Assembly: GCA_003520025.1 (NCBI GenBank)
Contig: DOVP01000078.1
Location: 1-6,338 of the forward strand
Source: Phycisphaerales bacterium
GTDB lineage: Bacteria > Planctomycetota > Phycisphaerae > Phycisphaerales > SM1A02
DNA: 6,338 nt
Direction of reading: 5' to 3'
How positions within the stretch are numbered: position 1 is the first letter of the stretch; every line of letters starts with the position of its first letter. Positions 1-4,848 of this stretch are shown here, piece by piece. The notes under the pieces are model-generated. The model saw nothing but the letters and a program-made list of their open reading frames with translations. It did no database searches and had not been told where the DNA came from. Made by a program: the position numbers and the translations under genes.

Positions 1-1
1 C

Positions 2-298
2 GGGATGCCACATGACATCAAGGGAACCGGCATCGCCGCGTTCTGCACACTTGGTCCCGACTGGAAGGCCGACGATGCCCTGCGGGAGACGCTCCGCTCG
101 CACGTCGCCGAGGAAATCGGGGCCATCGCCAAGCCCGACATGATCCGCTTCACTGATTCGTTGCCCAAGACACGTTCGGGCAAGATCATGCGTCGGCTGC
201 TACGGGATGTGGCGGCTGGCCGCGAAGCGGTGGGTGATATGACAACGCTTGAGGACCTCGGTGTGCTTGCCCGACTACAGGCCGACGACGAGGCCTAG
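2..298 (+). CDS. acs: Acetyl-CoA synthetase (AMP-forming), C-terminal fragment
   Basis: This is the 3' end of a gene that begins before the window; the frame is open from base 2, so the ATG at base 5 is an internal methionine. The 98 visible residues are the small C-terminal domain of an AMP-forming acetyl-CoA synthetase, which activates acetate to acetyl-CoA through acetyl-AMP in the cytoplasm. The run 'GMPHDIKG' matches the 'GIPHNIKG' region of E. coli Acs as I remember it. '[15 protein letters not shown]' is the family's A10 motif; its lysine (codon 182-184) is the catalytic residue that protein acetyltransferases acetylate to switch off Acs in Salmonella. The ending '[12 protein letters not shown]' parallels the Acs tail 'GDTSTLADPGVV', which favours Acs over other acyl-CoA synthetases. 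The TAG stop abuts the gspF start with no spacer. Identification is strong; the missing N-terminal domain cannot be assessed. Confidence 0.93.
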   Translation, partial: GMPHDIKGTGIAAFCTLGPDWKADDALRETLRSHVAEEIGAIAKPDMIRFTDSLPKTRSGKIMRRLLRDVAAGREAVGDMTTLEDLGVLARLQADDEA

Positions 299-1483
299 AT
301 GCCGATCTGGTCTTACGAGGCACGAAGCGGCGATGGTGAGTTGATCACCGGCCGTGTACAGGCTGCGGGAAGGGAAGTTGTTCTGGCTGACCTGCGTGGT
401 CGCGGGCTCTCACCGGTCCGAGTAGATCAGACGCGGGCGCCGCTCTTCCAGCAGCGTGTCGGAACGACGGCGCTTTCGTCGATGTTTCGTGGGATGTCGG
501 ATCTCGTGGCATCCGGTGTGCCGCTGTTGCGGAGCCTTCAGTTGCTCGCGAAGGGTCGCGCTCACCAGAACCTCTCTACCGTGCTCATAGACATCGCCGA
601 TCAAGTGGCGGACGGAACGGCGATGGCGGCTGCGATGACTTCTCACCCCAATGCGTTCAGTTCGGTGCATGTCGCGATGGTTCGCGCAGGTGAGCAGGGG
701 GGCTTTCTTGCAGAAGTGCTGGTTGATCTTGCAGACCTGCTTGAGCGGCAAGCCACGCTCCGCTCGCGAGTGATCGGCAACCTCATCTATCCAGCCATCC
801 TCGTGGTGACCGGTGTGGGCGCCGTGGCATATGCGCTCGTGGCCTTCGTGCCGAAGTTCAAGCCATTCTTCGCCCGGATCGAAGTGCCGGCGGCGACGCG
901 GCTGCTTTTGGGACTCTCGGATTTCATCGTGTCGTGGTGGCTGCTGGTCTTGATTGCGACGGTGGTGCTGATCGGTGTCGCGATGACGCTTCGGGGCCGG
1001 CCCGGCACGCGGCTTGTCTTGGGCGCGGCGGCGTTGCGAATACCTGTCGTCAATACGCTTGTCCGCGATCTGTCAATGGCTCGCTTCGGCCGTTTGTTCG
1101 GAACGCTGCTCGGAAGTGGCGTGGGTGTTCTGCCGGCACTTGGCATTGCGAGGGCTGCCGCCGGACAGCCCCAACTAGAAGATGCCATCAGTGGTGCCGA
1201 AGAGGCCATTCGCAGCGGCGAGTCCATGTCAGAGCGGCTTGGATCAACCGGCGTGATGTCTGAAGAGGTGGTCGAGATGATCGCGATCGCCGAGGCCGCC
1301 AACGCGCTTCCTCGGGTGATGTTGAAGATCGCCGACGCGGCTGAGCGTCGCGTGGATCGACGTATGGACCTGCTGTTGCGGCTGATGGAGCCTATTCTGC
1401 TGCTTGGAGTCGCCGGAATGGTGGTATTCATCTTTGCAGCCCTTGTCTTGCCGATGATGCGAATGAGTTCCGCTATCGGTTGA
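299..1483 (+). CDS. gspF: Type II secretion inner-membrane platform protein GspF
   Basis: 394 residues, the usual GspF/PilC length. GspF is the polytopic inner-membrane protein on which the pseudopilus is assembled. The start is supported by the N-terminus 'MPIWSYEARSGDGELITGR', a typical GspF opening. Two T2SSF domains are visible, roughly residues 62-188 and 262-386. The first carries 'MVRAGEQGGFL' (127-137), the expected M-V-x-A-G-E-x-G-x-L motif, followed by 'NLIYPAIL'. Membrane segments lie near 160-184, 205-230 and 363-386, the last after the conserved 'LMEPILLL'. In the second domain the equivalent glycine-glutamate motif is degenerate ('MIAIAEAANAL', 327-337). The start codon directly follows the acs stop and has only a weak purine-rich stretch before it (about 287-293), so its translation may depend on ribosomes finishing acs. 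A PilC-type role in type IV pili is the main alternative, but the pseudopilin order downstream favours T2SS. Confidence 0.93.
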   Translation: MPIWSYEARSGDGELITGRVQAAGREVVLADLRGRGLSPVRVDQTRAPLFQQRVGTTALSSMFRGMSDLVASGVPLLRSLQLLAKGRAHQNLSTVLIDIADQVADGTAMAAAMTSHPNAFSSVHVAMVRAGEQGGFLAEVLVDLADLLERQATLRSRVIGNLIYPAILVVTGVGAVAYALVAFVPKFKPFFARIEVPAATRLLLGLSDFIVSWWLLVLIATVVLIGVAMTLRGRPGTRLVLGAAALRIPVVNTLVRDLSMARFGRLFGTLLGSGVGVLPALGIARAAAGQPQLEDAISGAEEAIRSGESMSERLGSTGVMSEEVVEMIAIAEAANALPRVMLKIADAAERRVDRRMDLLLRLMEPILLLGVAGMVVFIFAALVLPMMRMSSAIG

Positions 1484-1493
1484 ACGAAGCAGG

Positions 1494-1499
1494 TAGGAT
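1494..1499 (+). promoter_or_regulatory. Possible -10 element (TAGGAT) before gspG
   Basis: In the 36-base gap between gspF and gspG lies GGTAGGAT (1492-1499). Its TAGGAT core resembles the -10 hexamer of primary-sigma promoters in high-G+C bacteria. It would place transcription start just ahead of the gspG ribosome binding site. The same octamer occurs in the only other true gap of the gsp run (4832-4839). I see no convincing -35 hexamer at 16-18 bases upstream, so this is a candidate only. An extra promoter for the major pseudopilin, which is needed in excess over its neighbours, would make biological sense. Confidence 0.3.
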
Positions 1500-1505
1500 G
1501 GTCCT

Positions 1506-1511
1506 CGGAGG
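1506..1511 (+). promoter_or_regulatory. Ribosome binding site of gspG (CGGAGG)
   Basis: A strong Shine-Dalgarno sequence sits 8 bases before the ATG at 1520. It fixes that ATG as the gspG start and gives an 8-residue leader peptide. It is one of the better sites in the window, in keeping with high expression of the major pseudopilin. Confidence 0.75.
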
Positions 1512-1519
1512 CATACCCC

Positions 1520-2023
1520 ATGAGACGACAGACCCGCACGGCATTCACCCTGATCGAACTATTGATCGTCATCGCCATTCTGCTGGCACTCGGATCGATC
1601 GTGGCCGTGAACTTCCTCGGCGCCGCGGACAAGGCCGAGGTCGATGTGCAGCGAGCTCAGTTTGATCAGATCAGCGAGGCCATGAAACGGTTCCGACTCG
1701 ATCTCAAGCGATACCCTTCTGATGACGAAGGCATCGAAGTGCTGTGGAACAAGGAAGCGTTCGAAGACGAAGAGGAAGCGGCCCGCTGGAATGGCCCCTA
1801 TCTTGAGCAGCCTGTAACGAGCGATCGATGGGGGGCTGAGTTGCTGTATACCTATCCCGGCGAGATTGTTGGTGAATCCACCTACGATCTCGTATCGGTC
1901 GGCCCCGACGGCGAAGAGGGGACCGATGACGACATCACCAATCACGACCGCCGAAAGACCGCCGATGGCGAGTTTGAGCAGGACGAGTCGTTTACGGGTG
2001 AGAGCGAGTCGCTCGGCGGATGA
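1520..2023 (+). CDS. gspG: Major pseudopilin GspG
   Basis: 167 residues. GspG is the main subunit of the periplasmic pseudopilus that pushes substrates through the secretin. The class III signal is 'MRRQTRTA|FTLIELLIVIAI': a basic 8-residue leader, cleavage before Phe9, and Glu13 at mature position +5, followed by a hydrophobic helix to about residue 30. Position -1 is Ala rather than the usual Gly. The globular part has the GspG hallmarks 'NGPYLEQPVTSDRWG' (91-105) and 'YDLVSVGPDGEEGTDDDI' (122-139), corresponding to the calcium-binding loop of known GspG structures. These separate it from type IV major pilins. An acidic tail of about 26 residues (142-167) follows the point where GspG usually ends. 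Its last codon overlaps the gspH start by ATGA. GspG identity is well supported; the tail's role is unknown. Confidence 0.93.
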   Translation: MRRQTRTAFTLIELLIVIAILLALGSIVAVNFLGAADKAEVDVQRAQFDQISEAMKRFRLDLKRYPSDDEGIEVLWNKEAFEDEEEAARWNGPYLEQPVTSDRWGAELLYTYPGEIVGESTYDLVSVGPDGEEGTDDDITNHDRRKTADGEFEQDESFTGESESLGG

Positions 2024-2493
2024 TCCGGCCGCTCCAGTGCCTCCGGAGGGGCATGACGTTGCTGGAGTTGATGATCGTGCTGATCCTACTCGCCGCGATC
2101 GGAGCGTTGGCCTTGCCAGCCGCGACGTCCGTACTGGACCGAGCGGCGTTCGACTCGGATGTTCAGCGACTTCGCGCAGCACTCGTCGAGTGCCGTGTGA
2201 TTGCGCAGCGAACAGGCGCATCGCTTGAGATTACATTGGAGCCCGGCCGACTGGCCGCTCGGCCGTGGCCCCACGAAGAAGACGAGGCTACGGACCCGAT
2301 CCTGACAGTTCAGTTGATGACAACCAAAGGCCCTGATGGCGAGGATCTTGAGGAACCCATCGTGCTCGCAGTCGCCCTGTCGGATGGGACATTCATCAGC
2401 AACGGCCCCATCGGTATGGAAGACGGACACGGACGATCGACGCAATTGCTGCTTGACCCATTGAGCGGCGCCGTGATCGAGGTGATGCCATGA
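2020..2493 (+). CDS. gspH: Minor pseudopilin GspH
   Basis: 157 residues, close to the usual GspH length. GspH is a minor pseudopilin near the tip of the pseudopilus. The prepilin signal is 'CLRRG|MTLLELMIVLILLA': an 11-residue leader, Gly at -1, and Glu16 at mature +5, followed by a hydrophobic helix to about residue 34. The next stretch, 'DVQRLRAALVECRVIAQRTG' (47-66), is the amphipathic helix typical of GspH/FimT-like proteins, and the C-terminal part is beta-rich with the family-like close 'LLLDPLSGAVIEVMP'. The start overlaps the gspG stop (ATGA, 2020-2023). No strong ribosome binding site precedes it, so translational coupling is likely. The GspH label rests on the N-terminal motif, the following helix and its place between G and I; the globular domain of this family diverges quickly. 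Confidence 0.82.
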   Translation: MIRPLQCLRRGMTLLELMIVLILLAAIGALALPAATSVLDRAAFDSDVQRLRAALVECRVIAQRTGASLEITLEPGRLAARPWPHEEDEATDPILTVQLMTTKGPDGEDLEEPIVLAVALSDGTFISNGPIGMEDGHGRSTQLLLDPLSGAVIEVMP

Positions 2494-2933
2494 TCATGCG
2501 GCGAGGCGCGATGCTGCTGGAAGTACTGGTGTCGCTGGCCATCGTGGTCGGCGTCTCCGCGTTTGCTCTCCAAGCTGTGGGTGGCTCTGAACAGGCCATC
2601 GATCGGGCTGACCGTCGGCGGCGCTGCATGGATGTGGCAGCCTCGGTGGCGGGCATGCTCGACGCGGGGCTGATCGGAGTGGGTGATCTTCGCAGTCGGC
2701 AGGTGCCCGAGGTCGACGGTATGCCGCTGGACGAAGGGGCCACGGCCCCGCTGGAGTTGGAGGCGACAACGGAGCGGACGCAGTGGGGCGGCATCGTGTT
2801 GTTGACGCTGATCGTCTCGGAGGGCGAGGATGCGATTGAGCCGGTCCAGGCCACGCTTCGACAACTCGTTCTGCTGCGGGAGCACCGCGCCGAGGAGTTG
2901 AAGGAGGATGATCTGCTGGAGGGGCTGGAGTGA
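2490..2933 (+). CDS. gspI: Minor pseudopilin GspI
   Basis: 147 residues. GspI is thought to nucleate the tip complex with GspJ and GspK. The signal is 'MIMRRG|AMLLEVLVSLAIVV': a 6-residue leader, Gly at -1, and Glu11 at mature +5, with a hydrophobic helix to about residue 29. Two starts are possible, ATG at 2490 and ATG at 2496. I chose 2490 because it makes the same 4-base overlap with the upstream gene seen elsewhere in the run and lies 7 bases from GAGG (2479-2482). Downstream, 'QWGGIVLLTLIV' (98-109) and 'LRQLVLLREHR' (123-133) fit the strands of the small GspI domain. The C-terminal end is highly acidic ('EELKEDDLLEGLE'). Sequence alone says minor pseudopilin; the name GspI relies on size and position. 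Confidence 0.78.
   Translation: MIMRRGAMLLEVLVSLAIVVGVSAFALQAVGGSEQAIDRADRRRRCMDVAASVAGMLDAGLIGVGDLRSRQVPEVDGMPLDEGATAPLELEATTERTQWGGIVLLTLIVSEGEDAIEPVQATLRQLVLLREHRAEELKEDDLLEGLE
2918..2924 (+). promoter_or_regulatory. Ribosome binding site of gspJ (GGAGGGG)
   Basis: A strong Shine-Dalgarno sequence lies inside the end of gspI, 5 bases before the GTG at 2930. It supports the non-ATG start of gspJ, the only start that gives a complete prepilin leader. Confidence 0.65.
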
Positions 2934-3499
2934 TCCGCCGTGGCTTCACACTGCTTGAGGTGCTGCTGGCGCTGGGAATCTTGGTGGCCCTGCTGGCCGT
3001 GATGTCGCGGTTCACATGGTCACTCGGCCAAGGGCAACAGCGGGTCCTTGATCGGCTCGACCGACAAGCAGCCATCGACGCCGTCATCGATCGGATGGCG
3101 ATTGCGCTCGATACCGGCGCGGCCTCGGTGGCTGGCGAGGCGGGCTTCAGCGGGGACGAAACAACAGTGCATTTGTTCGCTTCGCAGGATCGCCCGGCGG
3201 ACAGCCTCGAGGCAGCGCTCGGATCGCGGCGGAGTCTTGACATTCGGTTTGATCAAGAGCAACACACCGTTCGAATCGGTGGTGGCGAACCGCTGCCGAT
3301 CGGCGATCTCCGCTTTCGCTTTCACGACGGGCAGCAGTGGCAGGACTCGTTTGACTCACTTGATGCAGGGGCGCTGCCGGCGGCTGTCTTGCTGGAGGCC
3401 TGGCTTCAGGACAGCCTGATAGATCCATCCGAGGCTGATTTGCCCCCCGATCGCCGCCGCGTACTGACAGTTGCGGGCATCTGGAGGCAGACTCCATGA
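2930..3499 (+). CDS. gspJ: Minor pseudopilin GspJ
   Basis: 189 residues starting at GTG. GspJ is a tip pseudopilin that forms a complex with GspI and GspK. The signal 'MIRRG|FTLLEVLLALGILVAL' is textbook: a 5-residue basic leader, Gly at -1, Phe at +1, and Glu10 at mature +5. The later segment 'LRFRFHDGQQWQDSF...ALPAAVLLEAWL' (127-159) matches the GspJ pattern in which a strand, a Trp-containing turn and 'LP-x-x-V' precede the final strands. This distinguishes it from GspH and GspI. The GTG overlaps the gspI stop (GTGA, 2930-2933), and the gspJ stop in turn overlaps the gspK start. Confidence in GspJ is good. Confidence 0.86.
   Translation: MIRRGFTLLEVLLALGILVALLAVMSRFTWSLGQGQQRVLDRLDRQAAIDAVIDRMAIALDTGAASVAGEAGFSGDETTVHLFASQDRPADSLEAALGSRRSLDIRFDQEQHTVRIGGGEPLPIGDLRFRFHDGQQWQDSFDSLDAGALPAAVLLEAWLQDSLIDPSEADLPPDRRRVLTVAGIWRQTP
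3483..3487 (+). promoter_or_regulatory. Ribosome binding site of gspK (GGAGG)
   Basis: GGAGG within the 3' end of gspJ lies 8 bases before the ATG at 3496. It decides the gspK start that overlaps the gspJ stop and gives a 6-residue prepilin leader. Confidence 0.65.
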
Positions 3500-4827
3500 A
3501 GAAGCGGCGAGGCATCGTGCTTGCGGCAGTCACGATTGTGACGGCGGCATCACTTTGGACAACGGTGGCCCTTCTTGCGATCGCTGGCGTGGAGACTGCT
3601 GGTATCGACGGCGGTTCCGAGGCGATTCAAGAGGATGCGGCGGTACATTCGGCCGTACTCGTCTTTGCGACTGAGTTGTTTGAACAACGGGACGACATGC
3701 GAGTTGGGAAGGCTCCCAACCTCGATGATCAAATCGTGCTGTGGGAATCAGGCCGCCACGCAACGGTTGCGAGGCTGCTGCCGGTTGAAGGCGAGCGAGT
3801 GTTGGTCGCCGAGGCGGGGCGGCTTGATCTCAATCTTGCGTCTGTCGAACAACTCGATCAAGTACTTGGTCGATCCGAAGCCGTTGTCTCCAAGCGAAAC
3901 GCGCACCGAATCGATGATGTGCGGGATGTACTCATGCAGTTCGATCAGGGGCCGATCGAAGCAACCGATTCGGGCGGCATCTGCCAGCGGTTGACCGTGC
4001 ATGCACATGAGCCGAATGTGCAGCAGAGCGGTGACCTTCGAATCAATCTTGATGTGCCATGGTCCGAAGAGTTGGCGGAGCGTATTCGATCGCGATTTAA
4101 TGACGTGATTACCGAGGCGTTGGAGAAGATTCTTGCCGAGAATCCAGTTGAGTCGGATGCAGATCTTATGCGGCTCATCCTGTCCTTTGACATGCCCCCC
4201 AAGGACTGGGCTGATGCGATCGATGCATTCTCGATGGAGCCGGTTCGATATCGTCGTGGTCGCATCGACATCAACGCTGCTTCGGCCGAGGTGCTTGCGA
4301 GCCTTCCCGGCGTCACGGCCGATCAAGCCGCTGCAATCGTTCAGCGGCGTGATGGTCTGGATGATGAACTCCTGGCAACGCCGGCATGGCCCTTTATCGA
4401 GGACATACTTCCCACAGAGATCGCGGTTGATTTTCTGGATCGCGCGACGGTTGGATCGTGGACTTGGCGTCTTCGTCTTGCGTGTGGGGAGGTTCCCGGC
4501 GATGCGCTCGACACTGTCCTGCAGGACGCCCGAGTGGTTGATGTCATCGTCGATGTTGCGGGCGAGCAGCCTAGAATTGCCATGATGCGCGACATCACGA
4601 TGCGGCGACAGGCATGTGCCTGGCCGGGGCGTGGAGATCAGCTTCCGGTGGCGGAGGGAGAAATAGTTGAGCCGGCTCCAGGCGAGGTCCTGAATGCCGA
4701 GCCAGCCCCGGGCGAGGCCGTGGGTGTCGAGTCACCCGAACCAGCGGATCCGAATATCGCCTCGGAAGCGGATACTGTCGAGTCGATTGAACCGGATGAC
4801 CAGCGTCTTGGTCGATGGCGCCCCTGA
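3496..4827 (+). CDS. gspK: Large minor pseudopilin GspK with HhH-like segments
   Basis: 443 residues, longer than the roughly 320 of proteobacterial GspK. GspK is the large pseudopilin that caps the pseudopilus. The leader is 'MKKRRG|IVLAAVTIVTAASL'; there is no Glu at mature +5 (it is Ala), which is characteristic of GspK and fits a subunit with nothing above it in the fibre. Helices follow to about residue 32. Two helix-hairpin-helix-like segments are visible: 'RLDLNLASVEQLDQVLG' (109-125), and the clearer 'RIDINAASAEVLASLPGV' (256-273) followed by 'AAAIVQRRDG', a ComEA-like pattern. The T2SSK alpha domain is expected to lie between these two segments. After about residue 388 comes a Pro/Glu-rich tail with ten-residue repeats, probably disordered. 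The start overlaps the gspJ stop (ATGA). Identity is strong from the motifs and from the canonical J-K-L order; the function of the tail is unknown. Confidence 0.87.
   Translation: MKKRRGIVLAAVTIVTAASLWTTVALLAIAGVETAGIDGGSEAIQEDAAVHSAVLVFATELFEQRDDMRVGKAPNLDDQIVLWESGRHATVARLLPVEGERVLVAEAGRLDLNLASVEQLDQVLGRSEAVVSKRNAHRIDDVRDVLMQFDQGPIEATDSGGICQRLTVHAHEPNVQQSGDLRINLDVPWSEELAERIRSRFNDVITEALEKILAENPVESDADLMRLILSFDMPPKDWADAIDAFSMEPVRYRRGRIDINAASAEVLASLPGVTADQAAAIVQRRDGLDDELLATPAWPFIEDILPTEIAVDFLDRATVGSWTWRLRLACGEVPGDALDTVLQDARVVDVIVDVAGEQPRIAMMRDITMRRQACAWPGRGDQLPVAEGEIVEPAPGEVLNAEPAPGEAVGVESPEPADPNIASEADTVESIEPDDQRLGRWRP
4669..4758 (+). repeat. Ten-residue repeat in the GspK tail
   Basis: Three consecutive 30-base units encode EPAPGEVLNA, EPAPGEAVGV and the degenerate ESPEPADPNI (GspK residues 392-421). 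The first two share EPAPGE exactly in protein but differ at several third codon positions, so the repeat is old or selected at protein level. The composition (Pro, Glu, Ala, no aromatic residues) suggests a flexible acidic linker or tail in the periplasm or at the cell surface. Confidence 0.7.
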
Positions 4828-4833
4828 ACCGGG

Positions 4834-4839
4834 TAGGAT
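4834..4839 (+). promoter_or_regulatory. Possible -10 element (TAGGAT), or RBS, before gspL
   Basis: The 21-base gap between gspK and gspL contains GGTAGGAT (4832-4839), identical to the octamer in the gspF-gspG gap. As a -10 box it would place the transcription start only a few bases before the ATG at 4849, giving a nearly leaderless mRNA. TTGGTC at 4808-4813 is a weak -35 with an overlong 20-base spacing. Alternatively the AGGA at 4835-4838 is simply the ribosome binding site, 10 bases from the start; no other Shine-Dalgarno sequence is present for gspL. Confidence 0.28.
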
Positions 4840-4848
4840 CAAACTGAG

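Noticed and set aside
5..7. ATG at base 5 as the start of a small 97-residue gene
   Set aside because: The frame is open upstream to the window edge, and the preceding codon (Gly) continues the Acs alignment, so this is an internal methionine.
787..1632. Long open frame on the - strand (281 codons) opposite gspF
   Set aside because: It is rich in Ser, Thr, Arg and Ala with no recognisable domain, and lies antiparallel to a clear GspF gene. It is a shadow of high-G+C coding sequence. The same applies to other - strand frames at 1559-2221, 2310-2885, 2494-3243 and 3748-4326.
2490..2495. Alternative gspI start at ATG 2496
   Set aside because: It would still give a workable M-R-R-G leader, but it lies 13 bases from the GAGG and breaks the overlap pattern, so 2490 is preferred.
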